This document shows, piece by piece, positions 27,626 through 37,275 of a stretch of 64,000 bases of DNA; position 1 is the first letter of the stretch, and every line of letters begins with the position of its first letter. Location of the stretch: positions 110,296 through 174,295 of the forward strand of contig NZ_BMQY01000013.1 in NCBI RefSeq assembly GCF_014648355.1. Direction: 5' to 3'. The notes under the pieces are model-generated. The model was not told where the DNA came from. It made no database searches and saw only the letters and a list, made by a program, of their open reading frames with translations. The position numbers and the translations under genes were made by a program. The stretch is from Couchioplanes azureus. GTDB taxonomy: Bacteria > Actinomycetota > Actinomycetes > Mycobacteriales > Micromonosporaceae.

Positions 27626-28045
27626 CTACCGCGGAGCTCGGCGGCTGAGGCACTGTTGTGCTTCGGCGATCGTGGCTTCGTCGCCCTGGTTGAGGGGCCA
27701 GAAGGTGATCCAGTGCGCCTCTGACGTCAGTGAGTAGATGTCGGGCTTTCTGACCTGCCGGAGTCCCTCCCGGGCCTTTGAGGGCTGCTGGTGCTGGTCG
27801 AGGTAGGACAGGGCGATGATCTGGCTGCCGTCGGCAGCGTTCACGGTGGCGGAGGTGAGGACCGTCATGCTGGCGTCTCCTTGGCGTGCGCCGGAGACGA
27901 TGGCTTGCACGGTGGTGCTGTCCGCCTCGGGACATTGCGGCCCGGCGGATGGCGGGGCGGTCTGTGGGGTCGCCGTGGTGTTGGCGCAGCCGGCCAGCGC
28001 CAGCAGGACTGCACCAAGCAGGGCTTTGCAGGTGCGTGAATCCAG
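27626..28045 (-). CDS. small lipoprotein, start uncertain
   Basis: The frame contains a clear lipoprotein signal, CKALLGAVLLALAGC, followed by a Thr/Pro linker (ANTTATPQTAPPS) and a mature domain of about 100 residues with cysteines at GPQCPEAD and AQQCLSRR. No ATG, GTG or TTG lies between the upstream stop and the signal. The limit given is a CTG codon, and the true start could be that codon or lie within the upstream gene. It lies directly behind the SMI1/KNR4 gene, about 50 bases away, so both may be one unit. Function unknown. Confidence 0.5.
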   Translation of the reverse strand: MDSRTCKALLGAVLLALAGCANTTATPQTAPPSAGPQCPEADSTTVQAIVSGARQGDASMTVLTSATVNAADGSQIIALSYLDQHQQPSKAREGLRQVRKPDIYSLTSEAHWITFWPLNQGDEATIAEAQQCLSRRAPR

Positions 28046-28092
28046 ATGTACAGCGGTGCGCTTCGCGTTGGCGGGTCGCCTGCTGGTGCGGT

Positions 28093-28653
28093 TCAGTTCC
28101 CTGTCAGCTTGTCCGGGCCGACGGTCAGGGTTCGCTCGCGCATCGGTGCACCGGTTGTCAGGGTTGTCAGCAGCTCGTCCAGCAGGACGGCGATGCTGGG
28201 CCAGCCGAGGTTGCGGCGGGCTCCGGTGCCGTGTTGGACGGTGAACACGGATCCTTGGGCGGGTCCGGGGGTGTGGTCGACGACAAGGATGCTTCCGGCC
28301 CAGGCGGAGCCGATCGGTAGCCGTTCGCGGCTCCACGGCCAGGCGGCTTCGGCGGGGTCGGTGAAGGTCTCGGCGACGACCTGGTTGTAGGTGCGCCACT
28401 CGTCGAGGGCGTCGTCGAGGGTGAGGAAGCCGTGGTCGGGGGCCAGCCAGAACGGCTGGGGAAGGCCGGCGCTGCCGTTGTGCCACCGGTACAGCTCTTG
28501 CACTTGCGGTAGCAGCCGTATGCCGGTGACGGCTTCGAGGTGGCCGAGGTCGGCGGAGCTCGCCGGCGCGGGCAATGTGGACTGCACCGCCGGGCAGTGG
28601 CTAGCGAGCCAGGTGTCGATCTGTTCCAGGGTGCCGGTCACTGACTCCTGCAT
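28093..28653 (-). CDS. SMI1/KNR4 family protein
   Basis: The protein has 186 residues from ATG 28653; an in-frame ATG at 28719 would add 22 residues. Family features are present: LEQIDTWLASHCP, IRLLPQVQELYRWHNGSAGLP, a middle segment with GFLTLDDALDEWRTYNQV, LPIGSAWAGSILVVDHTPG, and a final helix IAVLLDELLTTL. SMI1/KNR4 domains often serve as immunity proteins of bacterial toxin systems, but many stand alone, and no toxin gene is adjacent on the same strand. It could protect against an exported effector or act in general regulation. Confidence 0.75.
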   Translation of the reverse strand: MQESVTGTLEQIDTWLASHCPAVQSTLPAPASSADLGHLEAVTGIRLLPQVQELYRWHNGSAGLPQPFWLAPDHGFLTLDDALDEWRTYNQVVAETFTDPAEAAWPWSRERLPIGSAWAGSILVVDHTPGPAQGSVFTVQHGTGARRNLGWPSIAVLLDELLTTLTTGAPMRERTLTVGPDKLTGN

Positions 28654-28793
28654 ACCGCCGTCGTCCGAACCGGCGGGGGCACCCCTGTCAGCAATGCCGC
28701 GGGGCCGCAGGTGGGACATCGATGGAGCGCTTCATGCATTACTGTCGCCGTGGGGACGCCGAGGGACGGCTGCTCCTGGAATCGGGGGATGCT

Positions 28794-30461
28794 GTGCCGT
28801 TGTCTCGTATCGTCGCCGTGCCTGCGGCGCTTCTTGCCGTTGCCGCCGGTGTCGCCGTTCCCGCCGGCTCTGCCTCCGCGGCCGACGAGCGGGCCGATGT
28901 GGCCGTCGAGATCACGGCGAAGCGCAATGTTCTTCCCGCCGGCGGGTGGTCCGACATCGAGGTGTACGTCCGTAACGACGGTGCGGTGCCGGCCGCCGGG
29001 GTCACGGTCGCTTTGACGCTGCCGCCGCAGCTACGTGCGTCCACCTCCGAGAGCACCAGCGACTGGGAGTGTGACTGGGAGCATCCGGTCATGTCCTGCA
29101 CGCATGTCGGGGACTTCGCGCCGGGCGAGTCGACCCGGGTGATCCGCCGGACCGTGGAAGTTCAGGAGGCGGCGCCCGGCGACGAGCTTGTGGTCAGCAC
29201 CTCCGTGACCACCTCTTCGCCGGAGGCGTCGACGGGCAACAACACCGCGTCGCGGGAGATTCGGATCGTCGATACCGGCGAGGTCCGGGGGCGGCTGTGG
29301 AACGATCTCAATGCCGACGGGGTTCGGCAGGCCGGGGAGCCGGCGGCTACCTCCGTGGGCCTGTCGATCCGGTCGCAGGACGATGAGGATCAGTACGGGT
29401 TCTCCAACAATCACAACGGTACGTATCGGGAGTCCGTACCCGTCAAGCGGTTCAAGGTTCTTACCGAGCTGCACCGGTTCAATTGGCGGTTCACGACGCC
29501 GGACGTCGGCGGTGACGACACGGACTCGGATCTGCGGCCGGTGCTGGAGACCAGTGAATCCCAGTACGGCGAGACGCCCGTCTTCATGGTGGACCCGGCG
29601 ACGCCCACCGTGGTCGACCTGGGTGTGGTTGCCGCCTATCGCCCGACGAAGATCTCGCCCGCGACCGCTGCACAAGGGTCGACGACCGTCGTGACGCTCA
29701 CGGGGGAGTCGTTCAGCACGAGCCTGGAGCCGACTCTCACGCGCTCCGGCGCCGAGCCAGTCGCAGGCGTGATCACGAGCGTCGCGTCCGATCGCAAGAC
29801 CATGACCGTGTCCTTCCCACTGGCGCAGGCGGCGCCGGGCACGTGGACGCTCGCGATCGACCGGCTGTACGGCCCGCACGCCGAGGTCGCGGACGCGTTC
29901 GTCGTCACCGCGCCCCAGGTTCGTGCCACCGCTGCGCCCACGATCACCGGGACGCTCGCGGTCGGTTCGACGGTGAAGGCCACGCCGGGCAGCTGGACGC
30001 CGGCGGTGAGCTCGTACGTCTACCAGTGGTCGGCCAACGGCGCCGCCATCCGCGGGGCAACCCATGCCTCCCTGCCGATCACCGCGGCCATGCTGGGCAA
30101 GCGACTCAAGGTCACGGTGACCGCCCAGCGCACCGGTTCCTCGCCGGGCGCGGCGTCCTCGGCGGAGTCCGCGGCGATCGTCAAGGGCAAGGCGGCGAAG
30201 GCGACCAAGAAGCCTTCGATCACGGGTACGGCGAAAGTCGGCCGGACCGTGCGGGCGGCCGTCGGCACCTGGTCGCCGAAGGCCGACTCCTACCGGTACG
30301 AGTGGCGGCTCAGCGGAACCGTCGTCCGCGACGCCACCGGCGCGACGCTGAAGCTGACGTCTTCCATGCGCGACAAGAAGCTCACGGTGACCGTGGTCGC
30401 CCGCAAGGCCGGCCACACGGACGGCAAGGCGACCAGCGCCGCGGTCAAGATTCGCCAGTGA
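28794..30461 (+). CDS. secreted multi-domain surface protein
   Basis: The protein has 555 residues. GTG 28794 was chosen over ATG 28722 because GGGGGA precedes it and a signal peptide then starts at once (PLSRIVAVPAALLAV, cleavage after SASA). Domains in order are a DUF11-like beta domain (about 35-160, VAVEITAKRNVLPAGGWSD to GNNTASREIRI), an SdrD-B-like domain (VRGRLWNDLNADGVRQAGEP) and a TIG-like domain (ISPATAAQGSTTVVTLTGES). Two related Ig-like repeats then end the protein (YVYQWSANGAAIRGAT and YRYEWRLSGTVVRDAT). No anchor is seen. The likely role is an extracellular or adhesive protein; no catalytic motif. Confidence 0.75.
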   Translation: MPLSRIVAVPAALLAVAAGVAVPAGSASAADERADVAVEITAKRNVLPAGGWSDIEVYVRNDGAVPAAGVTVALTLPPQLRASTSESTSDWECDWEHPVMSCTHVGDFAPGESTRVIRRTVEVQEAAPGDELVVSTSVTTSSPEASTGNNTASREIRIVDTGEVRGRLWNDLNADGVRQAGEPAATSVGLSIRSQDDEDQYGFSNNHNGTYRESVPVKRFKVLTELHRFNWRFTTPDVGGDDTDSDLRPVLETSESQYGETPVFMVDPATPTVVDLGVVAAYRPTKISPATAAQGSTTVVTLTGESFSTSLEPTLTRSGAEPVAGVITSVASDRKTMTVSFPLAQAAPGTWTLAIDRLYGPHAEVADAFVVTAPQVRATAAPTITGTLAVGSTVKATPGSWTPAVSSYVYQWSANGAAIRGATHASLPITAAMLGKRLKVTVTAQRTGSSPGAASSAESAAIVKGKAAKATKKPSITGTAKVGRTVRAAVGTWSPKADSYRYEWRLSGTVVRDATGATLKLTSSMRDKKLTVTVVARKAGHTDGKATSAAVKIRQ

Positions 30462-30604
30462 GGTCAGCAGTCGGGTGATTCGCCGGGATCGGGGATGTCC
30501 GCGGGCGGGTCCACCGCGACCTGTCACGAGCGTTCACGGTCCGGGGCGTCGGCGAAGTCGGCGGAGGACGCGGAGCAACTGCAGCGCCCGTCCGGCGCTC
30601 GCCG

Positions 30605-30720
30605 CCGGGCTGAAGCTGCGTGCGCAGCCGCTGCCACGCCCCATCGAGGGTCCACCGCCGGAACCGGGAGTAGGCGCCCTTCCAGGAGCCGAACTCGCCG
30701 GGCAGGTCCCGCCGCGCCGA
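30605..30720 (-). mobile_element. IS5-family transposase remnant
   Basis: Minus-strand text RRDLPGEFGSWKGAYSRFRR followed by WTLDGAWQRLRTQLQP matches the N-terminal DUF4096-type domain of IS5-group transposases. Only about 37 residues remain, with no catalytic part and no inverted repeats noticed. The rest of the gap at 30462-30814 holds nothing else I recognise. Confidence 0.65.
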
Positions 30721-30814
30721 CAGATCCGTCGACGAACCGTCACGTCCTATCAACGAACCACTGATTCGAGAGCCGCCCCTAGCGCGACCGCGACTCTCCT
30801 CGACGACTTCAGGG

Positions 30815-33800
30815 CTAGAGGGACGTCACCCAGGTGAAGGTGGCGTTCCCGCCGCCGGTGCTGAGGCCGCCGGGCGTGGTCACCTGGATGGCCGCCGAAC
30901 CGGCCGTGTGGGTGGGCAGAACCACTCTGATCTGGCTCTCCGAGACCCGGGTGAAGGCGACGCTCACGCCGCCGACGGTGACCCGGGTGGCCGCCGTCAG
31001 AGCCGTACCGTTGATCAGCACCGTGGTCCGTGCCGTGGTGAGCCCGCGCGAGACGGACAGGCTCGTGACGGTGGGTAGCGGCGGCGTGACGTACGTGTAG
31101 ACGCCGTTCGCGGTGACCGAACTTGTCCCCGCGGGCGTGACGACCTGCACGTTCACCGGGCCGGTCACAGTGCGGGCCGGCAGGGTGACGCGCAGCTGGG
31201 TCTCCGACACGGCTGTGAAGGGCGCCGGCGTGCCGCCGACCAAAACCCGTGACGCCCACCGGAAGCCCTGGCCGTCGACCAGCACGCTGTGCGTCGCGTG
31301 CGTCTGCCCCCTCGTCTCCGACAGCCCGGTCACCGTCGGCACCACCGCGGCGAGGTACCGGAAGTCGGTGCCGGTGTGGGCCTCGCTGTGCCCTCCGGGC
31401 GTGAAGACGAAGACGTTGACCCACACCCCGTTGGCCTGCGCCGGCAGGACGGCGCGGATCTGGTTGTCCGACAGGACGGAGAAGGTCGCGGTGCGCTCGC
31501 CGACGGTCACCCGGGTGGTGCCCCGGAAGTTGGCGCCGTTGATCAGCACCGTGGTCGGGGCGTGCGACGGCCCCACGTCGGTGGACAGGCCGGCGATCAC
31601 CGGCCGCGGCGGGTGGACGTAGTTCAGTCGCCCGGCGCTCACCACGGCGCTCGTGCCGTAGGGGCTCGTGATCGTCACGTCGACACCGCCGGTCGTGGGC
31701 CGCGCCGGCGCCACGAACTGCATCGAGGTCGGCGACAGCACCCGTACCGACGTGCCGGCGGCCGTGCCCACGCTCACCCGGCTGGCCCCGGTCAGATTCG
31801 TGCCCGTGACCGTGACCAGGGTGCCGCCGATGGTGAGGGCGCTCTGCGTGCTCAGGCTCGTGATGGCCGGCGGCGGGTGGTAGGTGAAGCGGGTGGCGGT
31901 GGTCGCCGTGCTGGTGCCGGCCGGGTTCGTCACGGTCACGTCGACGGTGCCGCCCTCGATGTACCGCGGCGTGGTCACCGTCAGGTTGGTGACGCCGCGG
32001 ACCACCGAGGTCCGGAACAGGGCACTGACGCTGCCGAATGACACCCTGCTGGTGCTGGCCAGGTTGGCGCCGGTGAGGGTCAGCGTCGTGCCGCCGGCGG
32101 CGAGCCCACTGAGCACCGACAGCCTGGTGACGGTCGGCCGGGCCACCTGTAGCGGAGCCTGCCCCAGCGCCTGCTGGAACTCCAGCGCCGCCCGTGCCTT
32201 CGGCGCCTCGGACAGCGGCTGGGCCTGGTACTCGCGCAGTCCCCACGCGCCGTGCTGGGACATGCCGCCGGTGGCGAGGAAGAGCATCATCGTGCCGCCG
32301 CCCAGCTCGCGCCACAGGTGCAGGTACCGCGCGTAGATGTCGCGCATGCGCGGGCTGCGGTTCACCGCGTGGAACCGGTCGGTCAGCGCCCGGACCGAGG
32401 CGATGGCCGGGTTGTTCGGGGCGTGGCTGGCCATATTGACCAGGTGCTGGCCGCCCTCGTAGGCGACGAGCGCCAGGCCGTACCGGTTGGCGATTTCCTT
32501 GTGCGCGGTGATCTCGTTCCGCATGTCGATCTCGACCGAGCGCTGGCAGGCGTCGAGTAGCCGGTCCGGGGTCTCCCGCAGGACCGCCGCGCGGACCGCC
32601 GGGTCGTCGGTGCCGGGGAACTGTCGCTGCGCCGAGCCGCTCAGCCACGTGTCGTTGCAGTGGATGTACGGGGCGATGGCGGTGGCGTCAGCCCAGTCGG
32701 CCGCCCGCCGGCCCTCGGTCGCCTCGTCGCTCCAGTCCAGTACGTGCTGAGCCGTGTAGTTGTTGGCGGACTGCAGGCCCAGTACCCGGACCAGCCGGCT
32801 GTCGGCGTCGGTGCCGAAGACCTCGTTCCAGAGCTTGAAGATCTCCACGGAGCGGCGTGCCTGGTAGCGGAAGCCGGCGACCCAGTCGGTCTCGGACAGG
32901 CCGAGGCGCACTCCCTCCCGCTGGGCATAGAAGGTCTGCGGGTACCCGTACGCGGTGTTCCACATCTCGTTGGAGTACTCGATGTAGACCCGGCGACCCG
33001 GCTCCAGGTGGTCGCGGAACACACGGGCGAAGTTGCGGACGAAGTCGTCGTCGGCCTGGTGCGGGATGTTCACCCAGGCGTCGGCGTCGAGCCGGTTGGC
33101 CAGCTCGGCCATCAGCTGCGGCGCCACCGCGCGGGTCTGAGTGGCCTCCTGCATGGTCGGGTAGTCGGTCCACCGCACGAACGGCGAGCCACCGTTGGTG
33201 TGCATCCAGTCCATGAAGCGCAGCGTCCTCATGCCGGAGAGGCTGGCCAGGAAGGCCGGGTGGAAGACCTGACCGGTCGGGTCGCCCTCGTAGCCGGGCA
33301 TCCAGACGTGGATGTTGCGCACGGGGTTGCTGGGATCGGTACGCGTGATGGCGAGGAAGCCGGTCCGGCCGGGCACCAGGTCGTACTCGAAGCGGTTGGC
33401 GGTGACGTTGGTCATCGTGCCGTTCTCGCGCAGCGAGACGTCGCCCGTGCCCTCCCAGGTCACCACGTATCGGCCGGCCGGCCACTGGCCGGAGGTGAAG
33501 ATCGGGGAGTCGACGTACTGGTTCGGCTCCAGCCGGGTCACCCAGCCGTGCTCGTCCAAGGCGATCGCCGGGCCCCTGCCCCAGCCGTAACCGGGGCGAC
33601 AGTTGTAGGCGGTGGTCAGACCGGGGCAGGAGGTTTCCTGGCTGACCCACTGGCGCGCCGTCCGGAAGACGTCCACGAACGGCGTCTCGGGGGTCCAGTC
33701 GTTGATCCCGGTGAGGTTCACCCCGAGGCTCGTCGCGGCGGGCGCCTCCACGGCCGGCGGGGCGCCCTCGGCGGCCGCGCCCGGCACCGCCGAGACGTGC

Positions 33801-33898
33801 AGCGTGCCGCCCAGCGCGACGACAAGGCCGACCGCGCCCGCGACTGCCCGTCGGCCGGCGGCGGCGAGCTCGCCGCGCCAGTGGAACTTCGAACCCAC
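30815..33898 (-). CDS. secreted glycosidase-like protein with five TIG repeats
   Basis: The protein has 1027 residues from GTG 33898, with GGGAGG upstream; a frame to 34144 exists but is non-coding in character. The signal peptide (AVAGAVGLVVALGGTLHV) is followed by a catalytic-looking domain of about 550 residues. It contains YIEYSNEMWNTAYGYPQ, an Asn-Glu pair as in clan GH-A acid/base sites, and later LVAYEGGQHL, which could hold the nucleophile. Five IPT/TIG repeats follow (PTVTRLSVLSGLAAGGTT type, each about 85 residues). It is probably an extracellular polysaccharide-acting enzyme. The assignment to a glycosidase clan is inferred from these motifs only. Confidence 0.65.
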   Translation of the reverse strand: MGSKFHWRGELAAAGRRAVAGAVGLVVALGGTLHVSAVPGAAAEGAPPAVEAPAATSLGVNLTGINDWTPETPFVDVFRTARQWVSQETSCPGLTTAYNCRPGYGWGRGPAIALDEHGWVTRLEPNQYVDSPIFTSGQWPAGRYVVTWEGTGDVSLRENGTMTNVTANRFEYDLVPGRTGFLAITRTDPSNPVRNIHVWMPGYEGDPTGQVFHPAFLASLSGMRTLRFMDWMHTNGGSPFVRWTDYPTMQEATQTRAVAPQLMAELANRLDADAWVNIPHQADDDFVRNFARVFRDHLEPGRRVYIEYSNEMWNTAYGYPQTFYAQREGVRLGLSETDWVAGFRYQARRSVEIFKLWNEVFGTDADSRLVRVLGLQSANNYTAQHVLDWSDEATEGRRAADWADATAIAPYIHCNDTWLSGSAQRQFPGTDDPAVRAAVLRETPDRLLDACQRSVEIDMRNEITAHKEIANRYGLALVAYEGGQHLVNMASHAPNNPAIASVRALTDRFHAVNRSPRMRDIYARYLHLWRELGGGTMMLFLATGGMSQHGAWGLREYQAQPLSEAPKARAALEFQQALGQAPLQVARPTVTRLSVLSGLAAGGTTLTLTGANLASTSRVSFGSVSALFRTSVVRGVTNLTVTTPRYIEGGTVDVTVTNPAGTSTATTATRFTYHPPPAITSLSTQSALTIGGTLVTVTGTNLTGASRVSVGTAAGTSVRVLSPTSMQFVAPARPTTGGVDVTITSPYGTSAVVSAGRLNYVHPPRPVIAGLSTDVGPSHAPTTVLINGANFRGTTRVTVGERTATFSVLSDNQIRAVLPAQANGVWVNVFVFTPGGHSEAHTGTDFRYLAAVVPTVTGLSETRGQTHATHSVLVDGQGFRWASRVLVGGTPAPFTAVSETQLRVTLPARTVTGPVNVQVVTPAGTSSVTANGVYTYVTPPLPTVTSLSVSRGLTTARTTVLINGTALTAATRVTVGGVSVAFTRVSESQIRVVLPTHTAGSAAIQVTTPGGLSTGGGNATFTWVTSL

Positions 33899-34229
33899 CG
33901 CTACCTCCCGTTGCCACACCTCTACGCAGAGTGGTGATCTGTGGCAGTTCATCGGCCGCGACGGGGCGGACCCAAGCCGAACCGGCCGGTAACTAGCGCC
34001 CGACACCCGAATCTGCCCTGCTGGAGGTGGTCGCTGGTCGCCCGACACCCAACTCGGCCGCGGCGACCGGTTGAGCTCCGGGCGAGGCGTCGTTGCATGC
34101 CGTCCACGGGCGGGCGACATCGTCATGTCCCGTGCCTCTGGCAACTACTTCTGACATGGGTTGATCCCGAGCGGGCCGGCGTGCGTACTTCAGCCTGCAT
34201 AGATAGTGAATTCACGAATGGAGATTCAC
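33899..34229. other. intergenic region between divergent genes
   Basis: Upstream region of the leftward glycosidase-like gene and the rightward DUF4142 gene. CGCCCGACACCC occurs twice, near 34006 and 34038. No coding frame or clear promoter was identified. Confidence 0.4.
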
Positions 34230-35057
34230 GTGTTGGCCGTTCCGGGGATGTGGTCGTGGCGTCGTTGGCTCTCGGGTGCGGCGATGCTCGTCGTGGCAGC
34301 GGTCCTGCTCGATCCACAGGGCGCGCGGGCGGAGCCCGGCGTTCCCGAGCCGCCGAACGGGTTGCTGAGCGACCGCGGCAGGGGCGATCTCTCGGACGCC
34401 GACCGCGATTTCGCGACGAAGGTTCGCCTCGCCGGGTTGTGGGAGATTCCCGCGGGTGAGATGGCGCAGCAGAGGTCGGACGACCCCCGGATCCAATCCA
34501 TCGGGCGCGAGATCGCGGCTCAGCACCAGATTCTGGACAAGTTCGTCCGTGATGCTGCGAAGAAGCTGGACATCGCTCTGCCGGACGAGCCCAACGCGGA
34601 CCAGCAGGGGTGGCTCGACGAGATGCGCGACGCCGAGGGCACTGACTTCGACAAGATCTACATCGACCGGCTCCGCGCCGCTCACGGCAAGATCTTCCCG
34701 GCCATCGCGACGATCCGGGCGAGCACCCGCAATGACACGATCCGCAAACTGGCGCAGCGCACCAACCAGTTCGTGATGACGCACATGACCCTGTTGGAGA
34801 GCAGCGGCATCGTGAACTTCGCCGCGCTGCCGACGGCACCGCCGCCTGCAGCCGGTAACGGTGGGCCGGCGGACACTGTGCGCGTTGCGGCGGCGGCCAA
34901 CTCCGAGACCTCATCGCCGATAAGCGGCACATCGATGCTACTGATTGTCGCCGTCGCGCTGGCCAGCGTGGCCGGAACGGTGTTCGCGATGCGGCGCCTG
35001 TCGCAGGCTCCGAGGCGGCGTTACCGACGGCAACAGGGCCGGTACTTCCAGTCCTGA
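34230..35057 (+). CDS. DUF4142 protein, exported and C-terminally membrane anchored
   Basis: The protein is about 275 residues. GTG 34230 has GGAGA 6 bases upstream; ATG 34218 and GTG 34206 are alternatives. The signal peptide (WLSGAAMLVVAAVLL, end at GARA) leads a ferritin-like four-helix DUF4142 domain: LSDADRDFATKVRLAGLWEI, IGREIAAQHQILDKFV, DKIYIDRLRAAHGKIFPAI and FVMTHMTLLES. A proline/alanine linker and a C-terminal membrane helix (SMLLIVAVALASVAGTVFA) with a basic tail follow. The domain's function is unknown; His residues in the helices could bind metal. Confidence 0.75.
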   Translation: MLAVPGMWSWRRWLSGAAMLVVAAVLLDPQGARAEPGVPEPPNGLLSDRGRGDLSDADRDFATKVRLAGLWEIPAGEMAQQRSDDPRIQSIGREIAAQHQILDKFVRDAAKKLDIALPDEPNADQQGWLDEMRDAEGTDFDKIYIDRLRAAHGKIFPAIATIRASTRNDTIRKLAQRTNQFVMTHMTLLESSGIVNFAALPTAPPPAAGNGGPADTVRVAAAANSETSSPISGTSMLLIVAVALASVAGTVFAMRRLSQAPRRRYRRQQGRYFQS

Positions 35058-35225
35058 TTCGCCTGCCCGGGTTTGCGGGGCTCCGGGCCCCGGCGGTCTT
35101 GGCCATGCGGGTAGGGGCAGGACGATCTTGGGCCCAATCATCCGTCCGGTGACCGCACCGTCGAGACCCCGGGTCCGGACTGGCGGTGACGCGTACGATG
35201 TTCGAGTTCTCTGCCTCGCTGGATT

Positions 35226-35251
35226 TGAGTACTCACGAATCCTGCTTCGTG
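35226..35251. promoter_or_regulatory. palindromic sites before winged-helix gene
   Basis: TGAGTACTCA (35226-35235) is a perfect palindrome. It is followed by the inverted repeat CACGAA-n6-TTCGTG (35234-35251). Such a pair about 140 bases before a regulator gene may be an operator, possibly autoregulatory. No coding sequence is supported in the gap 35058-35387. Confidence 0.3.
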
Positions 35252-35387
35252 GGTGAAGCTGCCTGGGAAGGTGAAAGGGGAAGCCGGCCCTCTAAGTCGC
35301 CATAATCTACGATGTGCCATTCTCGTCTGGTCGTGCGCGTTCACGCGGGGCGACGTGATCGGGAACGGGCGGAGATGGGGGCGAGAG

Positions 35388-35699
35388 ATGTCGATGCCGG
35401 AAGTGGAGAAGCGCTCGGGATCGAGCGTGCGGACCTGGACATTTCTGACCAACCACGCCCACGTACTGCTGGCCATCGCCCGCGACCCCACCGTGCGCCT
35501 GCGCGATGTTGCCGACACCATCGGCATCACCGAACGCGCCGCGCAAGCCATCGTCACGGACCTCGAAGCCGACGGCTACCTTACTCGTGAGCGCGTCGGG
35601 CGCCGCAATCAGTACACCGTCAACGGTGCCGGTCGGTTCCGCCACCCCGCCGAAGCGGACCGGCACATCGGCGACCTGCTCAAACTGTTCACCGACTGA
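35388..35699 (+). CDS. winged helix-turn-helix regulator
   Basis: The protein has 103 residues from ATG 35388; the longer frame to 35253 lacks coding character. It is a single small wHTH domain: TWTFLTNHAHVLLAIARDP, recognition helix region LRDVADTIGITERAAQAIV, and a wing in DLEADGYLTRERVGRRNQY. It resembles MarR/ArsR-type small actinobacterial regulators with no sensor domain. The target is unknown; the palindromes upstream are candidates. Confidence 0.8.
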   Translation: MSMPEVEKRSGSSVRTWTFLTNHAHVLLAIARDPTVRLRDVADTIGITERAAQAIVTDLEADGYLTRERVGRRNQYTVNGAGRFRHPAEADRHIGDLLKLFTD

Positions 35700-35901
35700 T
35701 CGGGCAGACACATCTGGCGGGTGCGCATCCGACTGGGCGGATCAGCCTTGATCTAGTTGCAGGTCCCTTCGGGCGAGCGTGGTCGATCTCGACAGCTCCG
35801 GACGGCGGGCGGCGGGGGTAGCTCCGGGTCAGCGCGAAGCCCCCCGCCGCCCAAGACCCACCGCACGGCATCGTCCGGAGGCATCCATTGCGTCGTCGGG
35901 G

Positions 35902-37275
35902 TCAGCGGAAGCTGAACAGTGGGGGTAGGAGCAGGACCACGGTCCAGAACCAGAGGGCGTAGACCGGTAGGTAGACGGTCTGCCAGCGTTCGATTGCCGA
36001 GAACGTGCCGCGGCGGCGGACGAAGTGCAGCAGGAGCCAGGCTGACCAGGCCAGGTTGGCCAGTAGGACGATGTTCTCGCCCAGGGCGGCCACGTTGTTG
36101 GGGGTGGTGCCGTATTCGGCGATGCGGCCGGCCATGGTGTAGAGGACCAGGGCGTCGATCACCAGTGCGCTCACCACCAGGGCCAATTGCAGCACGTCGA
36201 ACGGGCCTCGAGGCGCCTGCGGGTCACGGGCCGACAGGGAGTAGAGGAGCAGGCCGAGGACTACTGCCAGCAGCAGGTCGAACATCACCAGCGTGTCGCG
36301 GTCGATGTCGATTGCCCGGCCGTTCCAGCCGATGGTGATCAGGAAGGCCAGCAGCGCCACGGTGAACAGCGGGGTGAAGATCCTGGTGAGAACCGGGGCG
36401 ATGTTTTCGATGACGCCCTGTTTGACTTCGACCAGCCAGCCGGCGACGACGGTTGCGGCCACGAAGCCGCAGGGGATCACCCAGTTTCCGACTACGGTGT
36501 CCGACTCGACGTCGATCGCGTCGAAGATGCCGTACAGGAAAGCAATGAGGACCCCGCCGCCGAGGCCCATGAGCACCAGGTAGACGAACCACTCGCCGGT
36601 GAAGCGGATGAAGTCCATCCGCCGCCGGGCTGAGCGCAGATCGTCGGAGACGTAGGCCAGCCCGACCACCAGCCACAGGGCGATCGGCAGGTGCGTGGCC
36701 ATCAGGCCGGCCGACTGGGAGTCCCCGTCGAGCGGGTAGGCGTTGGCCACTACGGCGCCGAGCACGAACAGCGCTGCCAACGCACCGCCCACACCGGCGC
36801 CGGGCCGCCGCCGCCATAACAGGAACCCCGCCAGCCAGGGCAGCGCGAACAGGGCCAGGTTGATGCTGTAGAACATGCCATCGTCATTGACGCTGCGTCC
36901 GAACAGCTCCGGAATCTTGATCGAGACGGCGGCACCGAACGCGCATACCAGCATGGCGAGCACGTCGCGCCGGGATCGGCTCCGGCGCACCGGGTCGCCG
37001 GCATCGCCGGTGAACATCAGCTGCTTCCACAGCCGTTCGGAATGCTCGCGGGCGAACTCGCGGGACAGGTCGTCCAGGCCGCCCATCCGCTTGACCGCGA
37101 TGAGGAACGCCTCGTCGGCGGCCAGCCCCTTCGATACCAGCCCGTCGACCGAGTCCCGGAGGTGGTCCTCCAGCTCGTCGGCGTCCGACTCGACCAGCTC
37201 CGGGCGGCGGCGCACGTACTCGCGCCATTGCGCGAACTGGGCCTCCAGCTCGTCCTTGCCGTTGGTGACCGTCAC
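35902..37275 (-). CDS. HAAS-domain integral membrane protein
   Basis: The protein has 457 residues from GTG 37275, overlapping the PadR stop (GTGA). The first 90 residues form a soluble helical module, LEAQFAQWREYVRRRPEL, DADELEDHLRDSVDGL, AFLIAVKRMGGLDDLSREFA. This is the type of prefix domain (HAAS-like) typically encoded with PadR regulators. About ten hydrophobic segments follow, with an EVKQGVIENIAPVLTR cytoplasmic loop. The coupled gene order suggests the PadR protein controls this membrane protein. Its transport or signalling role is unknown. Confidence 0.75.
   Translation of the reverse strand: MTVTNGKDELEAQFAQWREYVRRRPELVESDADELEDHLRDSVDGLVSKGLAADEAFLIAVKRMGGLDDLSREFAREHSERLWKQLMFTGDAGDPVRRSRSRRDVLAMLVCAFGAAVSIKIPELFGRSVNDDGMFYSINLALFALPWLAGFLLWRRRPGAGVGGALAALFVLGAVVANAYPLDGDSQSAGLMATHLPIALWLVVGLAYVSDDLRSARRRMDFIRFTGEWFVYLVLMGLGGGVLIAFLYGIFDAIDVESDTVVGNWVIPCGFVAATVVAGWLVEVKQGVIENIAPVLTRIFTPLFTVALLAFLITIGWNGRAIDIDRDTLVMFDLLLAVVLGLLLYSLSARDPQAPRGPFDVLQLALVVSALVIDALVLYTMAGRIAEYGTTPNNVAALGENIVLLANLAWSAWLLLHFVRRRGTFSAIERWQTVYLPVYALWFWTVVLLLPPLFSFR

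Noticed and set aside
30462..30814. Complete insertion sequence next to the glycosidase-like gene
   Set aside because: Only about 37 residues of an IS5-type transposase are recognisable and no terminal inverted repeats were seen.
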